DNA of 64,000 bases from an uncultured Verrucomicrobiales bacterium (GCA_937928425.1 CALFVL010000052.1:1-64000), one strand, 5' to 3'; shown: positions 46,575-57,023, counted from the first letter of the stretch. Made by a program: numbers and translations. The notes: a model not told the origin generated them from the sequence alone.

Positions 46575-46817
46575 ATGACTCGTAAAAGGATCCTTCTTCT
46601 TATCTTCCTGCTCCTCATCATCCTCCATCAGGACTTCTGGAACTGGGATAACCCACAGCTCGTATTCGGCTTCATGCCCATCGGCCTCTTCTACCACGCC
46701 TGCTACTCACTCGTCGCCGCAGGCTTCTGGACCCTCGTCATGAAAATTGCTTGGCCCACCCAGCTCGAAGAATGGGCAGAAGGAAAAACCAACTCAGCAG
46801 AAGGAGGCACCCAGTGA
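46575..46817 (+). CDS. DUF3311-like small membrane protein
   Basis: LLLIFLLLIILHQDFWNWDNPQLVFGFMPIGLFYHACYSLVAAGFWTLVMKIAWP; directly before an SSS symporter. Confidence 0.75.
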   Translation: MTRKRILLLIFLLLIILHQDFWNWDNPQLVFGFMPIGLFYHACYSLVAAGFWTLVMKIAWPTQLEEWAEGKTNSAEGGTQ

Positions 46818-48322
46818 TCACCGTCACCGTCATCGCAATCTATCTCAGTCTTCTCTTAGGACTCGCGCTTTTTTCCAAAACCCTCTTCCGTGGCACCTCG
46901 AAGGATTACTTCGTTGCCAGTCACTCTATTGGCCCCTTTATGCTCCTCATGTCGGTCTTTGGGACCACCATGACTGCCTTCGCCCTCGTCGGCTCCACTG
47001 GGAAAGCCTTCGGCACGGGTATCGGAACCTATGGCTTAATGGCCTCATCTTCTGGCCTCATTCACGCCGCCTGCTTCCTCATGATTGGCATCAAGCTCTG
47101 GGCTATCGGGAAACGCTATGGCTACGTCACGCAGATCCAGTACTTCCGTGCCCGCTTCGACTCTAAGGCCTTCGGCTACCTCCTCTTTCCCATCCTCGTC
47201 CTCCTCGTTATCCCCTACCTTCTCATCGGCATCATCGGGGCCGCTAAAACGATCGAGGGAGTGACTATGGCTAAAGGACCTCATCCTGGAGTCTTCCCAG
47301 AATGGACTACGAATGGAGCCATCCCCCCTTGGTTCACCGGGCTCGTCATCTCCATCGTCGTCCTCACCTACATCTTTGCCGGAGGTTCACGGGCCGCCGC
47401 TTGGGCCAATACTTTCCAAACCATCGTCTTCATGATCATGGGGATTCTCGCCTTCTACCTCATCTCAGATAAACTCGGAGGAGTTGGAGCTGCCATGGAA
47501 CAGGCCAAAGACACTCATAAGGTCCGCAGCGTCGAGGGGAAAGCCGGAGTCTCACAGCTCACCTTCCTCACCTACATGTTCATTCCTCTGAGCGTAGGCA
47601 TGTTTCCACATCTTTTTCAGCACTGGCTCACCGCCAAAAGTGCGAAGAGCTTCAAACTCACCGTCATCGCTCACCCCATTTGCATCGCCATCGTCTGGGT
47701 CCCCTGCGTCCTCATCGGCATCTGGGCCACAGGGCAACTCCCTACTGGGACGAACCCCTCAGCCATTCTTTCCATCATGGTGGCTAAACTCGTCGCAGAT
47801 CCCCTCATCGTAGGTCTCGTTACGGCTGGGATCCTCGCTGCGATCATGTCCTCACTCGACTCCCAATTCCTCTGTCTAGGCACCATGTTCACCAACGACA
47901 TCATCCTCCACGGCAGCAAAAAACAATATGGGGATAAGCAAATCCTCCTCATGGCTCGCGGATTCATCGTCGCCATCGTCATCATCATCTACCTCATCTC
48001 ACTCATCCTCCTTCAGCAGCCCAAGCAGCACATCTTCTCCCTCGCCGTATGGAGTTTCTCCGGATTTGCCGCGCTTACCCCACTCGTAATCGCCGCCCTC
48101 TACTGGAAACGTGCCACTAAAATCGGTGCCTATGCCTGTGTAATCACCGTCTTTATCAGCTGGGTCACCTTCTTTACCTTATCCGGATTCGGTGGCGAAT
48201 TCCACGTCTTAGGGGGCATCACCCCTGCTGCGATCATGTGGTTTCTAGGCGCCGGAGCCATGATCACCGGCTCACTCGCCTCCCCAGTACCCAGTGAGAA
48301 AACCATCGCTAAATTCTTTTAG
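46814..48322 (+). CDS. Sodium:solute symporter (SSS family)
   Basis: GTG start overlaps the upstream TGA (GTGA). GGSRAAAWANTFQTIVFMIMG, ILAAIMSSLDSQFLCLGTMFTNDI. Confidence 0.9.
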   Translation: MITVTVIAIYLSLLLGLALFSKTLFRGTSKDYFVASHSIGPFMLLMSVFGTTMTAFALVGSTGKAFGTGIGTYGLMASSSGLIHAACFLMIGIKLWAIGKRYGYVTQIQYFRARFDSKAFGYLLFPILVLLVIPYLLIGIIGAAKTIEGVTMAKGPHPGVFPEWTTNGAIPPWFTGLVISIVVLTYIFAGGSRAAAWANTFQTIVFMIMGILAFYLISDKLGGVGAAMEQAKDTHKVRSVEGKAGVSQLTFLTYMFIPLSVGMFPHLFQHWLTAKSAKSFKLTVIAHPICIAIVWVPCVLIGIWATGQLPTGTNPSAILSIMVAKLVADPLIVGLVTAGILAAIMSSLDSQFLCLGTMFTNDIILHGSKKQYGDKQILLMARGFIVAIVIIIYLISLILLQQPKQHIFSLAVWSFSGFAALTPLVIAALYWKRATKIGAYACVITVFISWVTFFTLSGFGGEFHVLGGITPAAIMWFLGAGAMITGSLASPVPSEKTIAKFF

Positions 48323-48370
48323 AAAAAAATCATAAAACTTCGAACGAATCATCAACTCGGGAGTCTATTA

Positions 48371-48511
48371 ATGCGAAACCAGCGATTAAACGCCAGTTTT
48401 CATATAGGGTGAACAGCTTAATTGCCTCGTTTCCACGAGTGTGGAGCTTCGAGAAGCAATGTTCTTTTAACCGCCGGAATTTTCTCAGGAAAGTTCCGGC
48501 GGTTTTCTTTT
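48371..48511 (+). ncRNA. Structured RNA candidate ending in an intrinsic terminator, upstream of pheT
   Basis: Extended hairpin 48411-48464: GAAC..ATTGC-CTCG-tt-TCCAC-GAGT-GTGGA-gctt-CGAG-aa-GCAAT-GTTC; then CCGCCGGAA-N14-TTCCGGCGG-TTTTCTTTT (48471-48511). Confidence 0.55.
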
Positions 48512-48640
48512 ATGCGGAACCGCGCTCGTCCTACTTGCCAATCTTCCACAGCACGCGGTCAGCATCACAATCACTACTCACTCTTCATTTCCTCGATTTA
48601 CGATTGAAAATTCCCTCATCCCACCTTCTCCTCCCCCTTC

Positions 48641-51025
48641 ATGAACGTTTCGCTCAACTGGCTCAAAGAACGCCTCGACTTCGGCACCCGGACCCTAGAT
48701 GAAGTCTGCGACCTACTCACTTTCGCTGGCATCGAGATCGAAGGGCTGCAAGAAATAGGAGTCAAAAGCCCACACATCATCGTGGCTGAAATTAAAGAGG
48801 CCACCCAGCACCCTGACGCGGACCGGCTGAAAGTCACTCAAGTTGAAACTGGAGAAGGAGAGTTACGCCAAATCGTCTGTGGAGCTAGCAACTATAAGCT
48901 TGGAGATAAGGTCCCCTGTTGCCTCCCTGGTGCCGAACTCCCCGGCGGGTTTAAAATAGGCGAGACGAAAATGCGCGGAGTCGAATCTAAAGGGATGCTC
49001 GCCGCTGGATCTGAAATTGGCCTCAGTGATAAAGAAGACGGCCTTCTCATCCTAGATCCGGAATTCACGCCCGGCACTCCCATCCGAGACCTCTTCGACT
49101 CAGACACCTTAATCGAAGTTGAGGTCACTCCGAACCGCCCTGACCTCCTCTCCCACTCCGGACTTGCTCGCGAGCTAGCCGCCCTCCTCCATACCGAGAT
49201 CCAGCCCGTCACCAAATCTTACCAAAGCAGCACCAGCACAGACCCCACCACGATCACCTTAGACAGCCCCACCTGCCCCTTCTACTCCGTCCTCTCTATC
49301 AAGGGCGTGACCGTGGCTCCCAGCCCAGAATGGCTTAGCAAAAAGCTCAAAGCGATCGGCCTACGTCCGATCAATAACATCGTAGACATCACCAGCTACG
49401 TCCTCCACGAACTCGGCCAGCCCCTTCATGCCTTCGACGCCGCCAAAGTCTCCACCCCACTTCACATCCGCTCTGCTCATGCAGGAGAGAAGTTCAAAGC
49501 GCTCGATGAAGAGACTTACCAGCTTAACGAAGAAGACTGCCTCATCTCCGACCAATCCGGACAGCCCCTCGCCCTCGCCGGCATCATGGGTGGACTAGAT
49601 AGTAGCGTCACTCACTCCACCACAGACATCCTCTTAGAATCTGCCTACTTCACCACCTCTGAGATACGTCGTACCTCTAGGCGCCTCTTCCTCACCTCAG
49701 ACTCCTCCTACCGCTTCGAGCGCGGAGTTGACCCCGGCCAAGTCCTCCCCGCTGCCGCGCTTGCGGCAGCTCTCATCCTAGAAATCGCGGGAGGGAAAGC
49801 CAGCGCCCAGACTAGTACTGCTGGCCAGCTCCCTGCCCCACTCCCTGAGGTTACCTTAGACAGTGAGCGCATGCTCCAACTCATGGATCACAGCATCTCC
49901 CTTGCTGACGCCAGTAGCATCCTCAAACGGCTCGGCCTTCAGTCCGAGAATCAGAAAACTTGGTCCATTCCTAGCTGGCGAGCTGACCTAGGACGCTCCG
50001 CCGACCTCGTCGAAGAAATCGCACGCACTCACGGCCTCCAGAACCTCCCCTCCCGCACTGGTGGCACCGCGGTGGACGAGAGCAGCCATGATCGTGACTA
50101 TGACCGCCTCCTCGACCTTAAAAGGCAACTTGTCGCCCTCGGGTTCTACGAAACCCAGACCATTAAACTCATTTCTGAGAAACAGATCCGCGACTGCCTC
50201 CCCCTCCGCCCCCTTCAAGATGGCGACCTCGTCAAAGTTGCTCGCCCCCTCAGCGAAGACCACGCCATTCTCCGGCCTGCCCTCACTCCAGGCCTACTCG
50301 CGGTGGCCGAAAATAACATCCGCCAAGGGGTCAAGACCCTCCGCTTCTTCGAGAGTGGTCGCCAATTTCGTAACGTAGGTGGAGGGAAAGCCACTGACCT
50401 CGAAGCTGACTCACTCGCTCTCCTCCTAGGTGGGGAAGCCGATCCGGCATCTTGGACCCGGAGTGACAGCCGCACTCTCGATCTCTTCGACCTTAAGGCT
50501 GCTATCCAAGCCGCTCTCGGCAACCGCCACATCCAGTTTACCTCCCGCGCTCGCCCAGGCTTCCTCCTTGCCGGAGACATCCAGCTCCTAGGTAAGCCGA
50601 TCGGCACCTTTGCCCAAGTCCTCCCCTCCCGTGCCCGTGAGCTAGGCTTCAAGTCAGCCATCTACCTCGCTGAAATCGACCAAAAGAAAGTTCTCCACCT
50701 ACGCCCAGAGATGTTCCAAATAGAACCTCTCCCCCAGTTCCCCGGCTCCAGTCGAGATATCGCCATGGAACTTCCGCTCCAGACTAGTAATGCCGACATT
50801 GAAAAAGCCCTAGCCAAACACAAGGACCCCCTTCTCGTCTCAGCGGTATGCTTTGACCAATTCCACGACCCTAGCGGCCAGAAAATGCCAGCTGATAAGC
50901 GCTCCATCGCATACTCCTTCACCTACCGATCTGACAAAGGGAGCTTAAAGCAAAAAGACTTCGATGCCGCGCATGAAAAGCTCCGTAGCCACCTTCAAAG
51001 TTCTCTTCCCGTAACCTTCCGCTAA
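48641..51025 (+). CDS. pheT: Phenylalanyl-tRNA synthetase beta subunit
   Basis: MNVSLNWLKERLDF, HPDADRLKVTQVETG, VEVTPNRPDLLSH, LGQPLHAFDAAK, FPGSSRDIAMELP. Confidence 0.96.
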   Translation: MNVSLNWLKERLDFGTRTLDEVCDLLTFAGIEIEGLQEIGVKSPHIIVAEIKEATQHPDADRLKVTQVETGEGELRQIVCGASNYKLGDKVPCCLPGAELPGGFKIGETKMRGVESKGMLAAGSEIGLSDKEDGLLILDPEFTPGTPIRDLFDSDTLIEVEVTPNRPDLLSHSGLARELAALLHTEIQPVTKSYQSSTSTDPTTITLDSPTCPFYSVLSIKGVTVAPSPEWLSKKLKAIGLRPINNIVDITSYVLHELGQPLHAFDAAKVSTPLHIRSAHAGEKFKALDEETYQLNEEDCLISDQSGQPLALAGIMGGLDSSVTHSTTDILLESAYFTTSEIRRTSRRLFLTSDSSYRFERGVDPGQVLPAAALAAALILEIAGGKASAQTSTAGQLPAPLPEVTLDSERMLQLMDHSISLADASSILKRLGLQSENQKTWSIPSWRADLGRSADLVEEIARTHGLQNLPSRTGGTAVDESSHDRDYDRLLDLKRQLVALGFYETQTIKLISEKQIRDCLPLRPLQDGDLVKVARPLSEDHAILRPALTPGLLAVAENNIRQGVKTLRFFESGRQFRNVGGGKATDLEADSLALLLGGEADPASWTRSDSRTLDLFDLKAAIQAALGNRHIQFTSRARPGFLLAGDIQLLGKPIGTFAQVLPSRARELGFKSAIYLAEIDQKKVLHLRPEMFQIEPLPQFPGSSRDIAMELPLQTSNADIEKALAKHKDPLLVSAVCFDQFHDPSGQKMPADKRSIAYSFTYRSDKGSLKQKDFDAAHEKLRSHLQSSLPVTFR

Positions 51026-51073
51026 GAGAAAGAGTAGTTTAACAAAGCCACCGAGTGAACAATCACTCCTTTC

Positions 51074-51796
51074 CTACTCTGAACCGTAGCGATAGTGCCC
51101 ATCGATCGGGTAATCAAACAGCTTATCTTCCCAGACTGGGCCATTGCCGATATTATGGACGACCCAAGGCCTCGTCTTCTTAGCTCCCGGCCCCGGCACC
51201 ACAATTCCGATATGCTTGCCACCATCTAAGAGATTCCAAATCACAATATCCCCCACCGCGTAATCCTCACCATCTAAGGTCTTCGCCAGAGCTTGCCCCT
51301 TCCGATAAAAAAATCGCTGCAAGTTTTTCACACGACGGTGATCAATATTCGTATCCGGTCCCTTGGCATGATAGAGTTGGGGATAGGAGTAAAAATTCGC
51401 TTTAATATCTTCGTGAAGATCCACCTGTAAATCTATCCCCACGGTCCGATAAGCTCTCACGATTAAATCTTCTGCCTTCCCACGGTCCTCACCAATATCT
51501 CCATTCGGAAAATCGATCTCGAAGTATGATCCATCATACTTCACCTCTCTCTGGGACCGCTCTAGGGCTGCCGCACCGAGAAGAGAAAAGAAGTCACCAT
51601 CGGCATGAAGATCACGAATCGCCTCACGCACATTTGCATCTGAAGTAAGGTTCTGCTGTGCCTGAAGATAGGGAACAAGTGGACGGATAAAAATCCCGCC
51701 GATCACTAAAGCAAAAGCCACCAAAAACCATCCTCCGAGAGGACTTCTACGCTTTTTTTTCATCGGAGCGGCTCCGATGTATTCGATAGGCTTCAT
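51074..51796 (-). CDS. DUF1287 family protein
   Basis: YDGSYFEIDFPNGDIGEDRGKAEDLIVRAYRTVGIDLQVDLHEDIKANFYSYP...DTNIDHRRVKNLQRFF. Confidence 0.85.
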   Translation of the reverse strand: MKPIEYIGAAPMKKKRRSPLGGWFLVAFALVIGGIFIRPLVPYLQAQQNLTSDANVREAIRDLHADGDFFSLLGAAALERSQREVKYDGSYFEIDFPNGDIGEDRGKAEDLIVRAYRTVGIDLQVDLHEDIKANFYSYPQLYHAKGPDTNIDHRRVKNLQRFFYRKGQALAKTLDGEDYAVGDIVIWNLLDGGKHIGIVVPGPGAKKTRPWVVHNIGNGPVWEDKLFDYPIDGHYRYGSE

Positions 51797-51901
51797 GGAG
51801 GTAATTTAGTGGTGAGAGAATTTCACATTTCGCCCAATTAAGCGAGAGAATTTCAGTCACTCTCCTTGCCCAAAGGCATTTTTTTTCATTTTTTTGACTT
51901 T

Positions 51902-52504
51902 ATGAACAGCATTTCTGTCATTTTCGCGGCTCATGCTCCCGATTTTTCCACACTCCAAGCTCACGGGACTCCCATTTCCAGAAACTGGTCAGGTGAAATA
52001 AGGCCCAGAACAGCCCGCGTGTTATTTTGGGTAGACCTGACGCACTTCCACTTCTTAGCGAGCGATGAAAATAGCAGCGGCCTCTGCCATCCCATGAGCC
52101 TCCCTTCCAAGTACCAAGCTGAGCTTTGGAAATACGATGTCGCCGAATTTTTCCTAAAATCTGTAAACCAGCCTAACTACCTAGAATTTAACCTAGCTCC
52201 GAACGGCTCATGGTGGTCCTGTGCCTTCTCAGAGATCCGTAAGCCTAGTCCCGGACAGCCTGCTGCCATTCCAGACATACAGACCTCAGCTCAGCAAAAT
52301 GAAAATTCATGGCAGGCTAGTGCTAAAATCCCCCTCCCTTGGCTTCAAACTCACTACGGTTTCGGCAAAAAAAGCCTTCTCAATGCCACCTTCATCGCCA
52401 ACTCACCCGCACAGGAGTTCCTTAGTCTCGCAGATTTAGGCGGTGGCGATCCTGACTTCCACCGCCCTGACCGCTTCCCCCCAGTCCGCCCCGTCTCGCT
52501 CTGA
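51902..52504 (+). CDS. Carbohydrate-binding family 9-like hypothetical protein
   Basis: AELWKYDVAEFFL..NYLEFNLAPNGSWWSCAFSEIRKP; ATG 51902. Confidence 0.5.
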   Translation: MNSISVIFAAHAPDFSTLQAHGTPISRNWSGEIRPRTARVLFWVDLTHFHFLASDENSSGLCHPMSLPSKYQAELWKYDVAEFFLKSVNQPNYLEFNLAPNGSWWSCAFSEIRKPSPGQPAAIPDIQTSAQQNENSWQASAKIPLPWLQTHYGFGKKSLLNATFIANSPAQEFLSLADLGGGDPDFHRPDRFPPVRPVSL

Positions 52505-52540
52505 CGTGACTTTCATTAAAAACATGGCTAGCCTCGCCTC

Positions 52541-53551
52541 ATGCCCGAGATGTCCCAGGACGCCCCCCTTGCCGACCGTCCACTCCTCCAACTAGAAAAA
52601 GGAAAACTCATCATCGCATCGCCCTCAGAAATTTCCGAGGCCAGCTTCAGCATTCCCGCCATCCGTGCGCTTCGTCACTCCAACCCCCACGGAACTCTCA
52701 TCATCCTCGCTAATCAGGACACCGCTCCCATGTGGCGTAAAGTCGCCGAGGTCGACCAAATCATCACTCAGCATAGCGCGGACTCCCCTCGTAAAATCAC
52801 TCGCCTACTTAAAGAAAGTCACATCTCATTTGATGCCGCAATTTGCTGGGAAGACGGCCCAAGCGCACAAGCTTTCGCCAAGTACGAGATCCCTAAGATA
52901 CTTGGCTACCCCAGTGAAAAACTAGCGAAACACCTCACAACTCCGGTGGAAGTAGAGCGTAAAATTGGCCCGATCGAACACCAAGTGAACCGCTATCTCC
53001 TCTTCGTTGCTCAACTCGGGGCAGATCCCTACCAGCCCTCTAATTTCTCCATTCCCCCACGTCCCCCAGCACCTAGCACCATTCAGATTGCCATCGCCCC
53101 TGGTTCTGACTTCGGCCCAGCAGCAGAATGGCCCCTAGAGCGTTTCAGCGAGCTCGCCAAGAATATTTCAGAGCATTGCTCTCTCAGCATTATCCCTTCA
53201 CCCGGCAGACCCACTCCTGCCGCAGCTCTTGCTAAAGCACTCGGTCAATCGGTCATCTCAGCCGAGAAAGATGCTCTTTTAGATCACCTCGCTGCATGTC
53301 ACGGACTTATCGCTAATGACGGCTCTATTGCTCATTACGCATCCTTTGTCGGCACTCCATCTCTCGTCCTCTTTGGCCCGAATGAACCCGAGTGGAAACG
53401 CCCCCTCGGCCGCATACACCAAATCATCCGTCGGCACGTTCCTTGCTCCGCCTGCCTTCTAAATAAATGTCCTCTCGATCACCGCTGTATGACCGAGATT
53501 ACCGTGGCAGAGGTGATGGAACGACTCCAAGCACTCCTCAATCCCGCCTAG
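52541..53551 (+). CDS. Glycosyltransferase family 9 / heptosyltransferase-like
   Basis: SIPAIRALRHSNPHGTLIIL, IAIAPGSDFGPAAEWPLERF, NDGSIAHYASFVGTPSLVLFGPNEPEWKRPLG. Confidence 0.9.
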   Translation: MPEMSQDAPLADRPLLQLEKGKLIIASPSEISEASFSIPAIRALRHSNPHGTLIILANQDTAPMWRKVAEVDQIITQHSADSPRKITRLLKESHISFDAAICWEDGPSAQAFAKYEIPKILGYPSEKLAKHLTTPVEVERKIGPIEHQVNRYLLFVAQLGADPYQPSNFSIPPRPPAPSTIQIAIAPGSDFGPAAEWPLERFSELAKNISEHCSLSIIPSPGRPTPAAALAKALGQSVISAEKDALLDHLAACHGLIANDGSIAHYASFVGTPSLVLFGPNEPEWKRPLGRIHQIIRRHVPCSACLLNKCPLDHRCMTEITVAEVMERLQALLNPA

Positions 53552-53557
53552 CGGAAG

Positions 53558-54013
53558 CTAGCCATCTCCCATCACGTATTCCAAAAGTAAGGACTGCACC
53601 TGACTGTAAAATTCATTACGGAAGTACGCCGAGCGCATCACAGCATCCTTAATTTTTTCCACCTCAACAAACTCGCTAGGGCCAAAGCGAAATCTCTCCT
53701 CCAAGAGCAGACGCGCTTGATTTAACGCGCCGTACCAAAGGTCTGCCTGCTCCCGCTCGATCGTCACCCCTTCACGCCCTTGCTCACGAGCCTCTAACAC
53801 CGCCTTCCGCACCTCTTTCCGCTGGGCAGAGAAATCCACCTTCAACTCCGGCACCACGATTTCCTCCCACATCGAGTCCTCATCCATCAGATTTCCAAAG
53901 CGGGCCTCTAAGTTGCCCTCACCATCATCAGCAATTTCTAATAAAACGCTCCAGTCTTGTTCCTCTTCTGGGATCAATCTAAGACCACCAGAAAGTGTGG
54001 GTGCGATTGTCAT
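53558..54013 (-). CDS. DUF2017-like protein
   Basis: Overlaps clpS by 4 nt; size and position fit the DUF2017 family that accompanies clpS. Confidence 0.55.
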   Translation of the reverse strand: MTIAPTLSGGLRLIPEEEQDWSVLLEIADDGEGNLEARFGNLMDEDSMWEEIVVPELKVDFSAQRKEVRKAVLEAREQGREGVTIEREQADLWYGALNQARLLLEERFRFGPSEFVEVEKIKDAVMRSAYFRNEFYSQVQSLLLEYVMGDG

Positions 54014-54339
54014 TCTACCTTTTCGAGAGTTGCGTTGAGCTGTGCCGTATGGAGCTGACTCACATACATCTCCCCTTTTTCACGGCTCCCACTCCAGACC
54101 GTGGCCCGCCCCTTCTCATGAACCGCCAACATCAACTCATTCGCCCTTCCTTTTGAAATACCAAAAATTTGAACTAGCACGCGACTCACGTATTCCATCA
54201 AGTTCACCGGATCATCTAACACCACCACTTGCCACGGCTTATCTGTCTTAGAACTAGACTTAAATTGACCTTTTTTAACAGGAGCACCGACTGCATTCAT
54301 CGTCTTATTCTTAGACCTGAGCCACTGCTTTAGGAGCAT
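54010..54339 (-). CDS. clpS: ATP-dependent Clp protease adaptor ClpS
   Basis: WQVVVLDDPVNLMEYVSRVLVQIFGISKGRANELMLAVHEKGRATVWSG. Confidence 0.92.
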   Translation of the reverse strand: MLLKQWLRSKNKTMNAVGAPVKKGQFKSSSKTDKPWQVVVLDDPVNLMEYVSRVLVQIFGISKGRANELMLAVHEKGRATVWSGSREKGEMYVSQLHTAQLNATLEKVE

Positions 54340-56134
54340 CGATCCAGCGACCGTGCTCTTGGATTAAATCTTTAAGCCGTCCCACGGCCTCGCCTTCCGG
54401 AATGTTAAACTTCACTGCCTCTTTTCCTACATACAGATTAATCTTCCCCGGAGCCCCTCCGACATAACCGAAGTCCGCATCTGCCATCTCACCAGGGCCA
54501 TTCACAATACAGCCCATCACCGCGATACGCACCCCTTTCAGGTGCCCCGTAGCTTCTCGGATCTTTTGAGTGGTCTCCTGTAGATTAAATAAGGTCCGCC
54601 CGCAGCTCGGGCATGCTACGTAGTCAGTCTTAAAAATTCGCGCCCCTGCTGCTTGGAGGACATTGTAAGAAAGGCGTAAGGACTGGCCCGGAGCCTCCTC
54701 GCCTTGGACCAAAATCGCATCACCAATCCCATCACAGATGAGCGAGCCTAAATTCATCGAGGCTCTCAAAAGAGTCGGCAAAAAGTCTGCTCCCACCCCA
54801 TCAGGAGGACATAGCGTATCCTTTAAGAGAACAGCATGGCGCACATCCAGCTTAGCCGCTAGTAAGCGGAACGCCGCAATCACCGGAAGATCCACTCCAT
54901 CAAGAACGGTGACTAACTGAGAACTCCGAGTCTGGTTCACCTCAGCAAGCGCCTCATCATCCCTGGGATCTAGAGCGATCACTCCAGAATCTTCACTCAC
55001 AATTTCAGGCTTAAAATCACCCATCTGCTCGATCTTATGGGCCAGCGCATCCCACTTCCTTCGGGAAGTAAAGACCCGCACCAACTCCGTCCCTCCTAGG
55101 CGAATCCCACACCTCTCCTGAGGGTCTGACTTACGCCGCTCATACTCAAATGGATTCCAGCTCTCTCGCACCTTCGCCTCGCACCCACCAGTCGGGATCG
55201 CCGCCACCAGCGCCTGTGCCACTGGCACCTCGTGAACCGCATCTTCTGTCAAGCTCACACGGATCGTATCGCCAATACCATCTGCTAGAAGGCTCCCTAT
55301 TCCGATCGCACTTTTGATCCGTCCATCCTCGCCATCCCCCGCTTCAGTCACCCCTAGATGCAGAGGGTAATTCCAGTCAGCACCCTCTGCCGCTAAGCGC
55401 GCGACGAGTAGACGATAGGCCTCTATCATCACCTTCGGATTTGAAGCCTTCATCGAGAACACAAAATTGTGGAAATTCTCCTCCCGCGCAATACGGGCGA
55501 ATTCCAAAGCACTCTCCACCATCCCCAGAGGAGTATCCCCATAGCGATTCATGATCCGGTCAGAAAGTGAACCATGGTTCGTCCCTATTCTAATTGCGCG
55601 CTTTAACTCCTTACAAAGTCTCACCAATGGAGCAAATTCCTCACGGATCCTCCCCAGCTCTTCCTCATACTGCTCATCAGTATACTCGCGGATCTCAAAC
55701 TTCTTCTTATCCGCATAATTGCCCGGGTTCACCCGCACCTTCTCCACCCACTTCGCCGCCTCAAACGCCGCATCTGGTTTAAAATGAATGTCCGCCACTA
55801 AAGGCACCTCGCAGCCTGCTGCCCTCACTCCATCTCGGATATGCTCCAGATTCTGAGCATACCTCTTAGTCTGTGCCGTAATCCTCACAATCTCGCAGCC
55901 TGCCTCCGCCAACTGTAACACCTCTGCCACACAGGCCTCCGTATCACGCGTGTCCGCAGTAATCATCGACTGCACCACCACAGGGTGGCCCCCACCCATC
56001 TTCACCTTCCCTACCGTAACCACCCGCGACTCACGGCGGGAGTAATTGAAAAGATCTTCGCAGTAACGTAATTCGATCGCCATTTGATTAAACCCCTTCC
56101 TACGGTAAAAAATCCCATCCCGCAACGCCCACAT
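54311..56134 (-). CDS. ispG: 4-hydroxy-3-methylbut-2-enyl diphosphate synthase, long form
   Basis: VVVQSMITADTRDTEACVAEVLQLAEAGCEIVRITAQ, KVRVNPGNYADKKKF, YVACPSCGRTLFNLQ, VAVMGCIVNGPGE-type motif; 607 aa with insertion domain. Confidence 0.95.
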   Translation of the reverse strand: MWALRDGIFYRRKGFNQMAIELRYCEDLFNYSRRESRVVTVGKVKMGGGHPVVVQSMITADTRDTEACVAEVLQLAEAGCEIVRITAQTKRYAQNLEHIRDGVRAAGCEVPLVADIHFKPDAAFEAAKWVEKVRVNPGNYADKKKFEIREYTDEQYEEELGRIREEFAPLVRLCKELKRAIRIGTNHGSLSDRIMNRYGDTPLGMVESALEFARIAREENFHNFVFSMKASNPKVMIEAYRLLVARLAAEGADWNYPLHLGVTEAGDGEDGRIKSAIGIGSLLADGIGDTIRVSLTEDAVHEVPVAQALVAAIPTGGCEAKVRESWNPFEYERRKSDPQERCGIRLGGTELVRVFTSRRKWDALAHKIEQMGDFKPEIVSEDSGVIALDPRDDEALAEVNQTRSSQLVTVLDGVDLPVIAAFRLLAAKLDVRHAVLLKDTLCPPDGVGADFLPTLLRASMNLGSLICDGIGDAILVQGEEAPGQSLRLSYNVLQAAGARIFKTDYVACPSCGRTLFNLQETTQKIREATGHLKGVRIAVMGCIVNGPGEMADADFGYVGGAPGKINLYVGKEAVKFNIPEGEAVGRLKDLIQEHGRWIDAPKAVAQV

Positions 56135-56176
56135 TCTCCGATTGCCCCATCTTATAATCTAAGGAACCCTCCATTC

Positions 56177-57007
56177 ATGAAAATTCCCCTCCTCATCCTC
56201 ACCCTCATAAGCCTCCCCGCCCCCGCCCAGACTGCTCCTTCTAGCGAAAAAAAAACCAGTGACTTCGTCCGCGTCCACTATCGCGAGAACCAAGTCTTCC
56301 TCCAAACTGCCATCGTAACTTTCAAAAAAAGCGACATCCAGGTCACCCTCTTCGGAGCCATCCACCTCGCAGATAAATCCTACTTCAACACCCTAAACAC
56401 CCGTTTTAAAGCCTATGATCGCCTACTCTTCGAGATGATTGGTGGTGATGAAATCACTAAAACCCGCAAAATAAAAGTACCCAAAACACCCCCTGCCTCC
56501 TCACCCCTCGCCGAGGCCTACCAACTCATCTCCTCTTTTCTCAAACTCGCTGACCAGAAAGAACAAATCAACTACCTTGCAGAAAATTTCATCCACGCCG
56601 ATCTCAGCCTGAGCGAATACCAAAAACTTCAAGCGAAACGCGGGGAATCCCTCCACAGCTTCGCTCTCACCGCCTCTCAAAACACAGAGCCTCGAGATGA
56701 ACCCTCCCCCCTCCCACTCATCACCGCCCTCGCTAATGGAGATTCAAACCAAGCGAAACTCCTTCTCGTCGAGACCCTCGCCCACGGCGACGAAGCAATC
56801 GCCAAAATTGTCACCCCTACGGTCATCATCACAGACCGGAATGCTAAAGCCCTCCAAGTCCTGAAGTCTGAAATTCAAAATGGACATAAAAAACTCGGGA
56901 TCTTTTACGGAGCCGCCCATCTCCCCAACTTAGAAAAAGAGCTCCTAGAACAGGGCTATAAAAAAACCAAGCAGGAATGGCTCACTGCTTGGTCTCTTGA
57001 AAAATAG
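56177..57007 (+). CDS. TraB/GumN-like family protein, secreted
   Basis: VTLFGAIHLADKSYFNTLNTRFKAYDRLLFEMIGGDE...LGIFYGAAHLPNLEKELLEQGYK; ATG 56177. Confidence 0.75.
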   Translation: MKIPLLILTLISLPAPAQTAPSSEKKTSDFVRVHYRENQVFLQTAIVTFKKSDIQVTLFGAIHLADKSYFNTLNTRFKAYDRLLFEMIGGDEITKTRKIKVPKTPPASSPLAEAYQLISSFLKLADQKEQINYLAENFIHADLSLSEYQKLQAKRGESLHSFALTASQNTEPRDEPSPLPLITALANGDSNQAKLLLVETLAHGDEAIAKIVTPTVIITDRNAKALQVLKSEIQNGHKKLGIFYGAAHLPNLEKELLEQGYKKTKQEWLTAWSLEK

Positions 57008-57023
57008 CGTCGTAAAATTTCTT

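Noticed and set aside
48371-48412. Classical Phe leader-peptide attenuator for pheT
   Set aside because: The only short leader ORF (MRNQRLNASFHIG*) has one Phe, so it does not fit a Phe-rich attenuation peptide.
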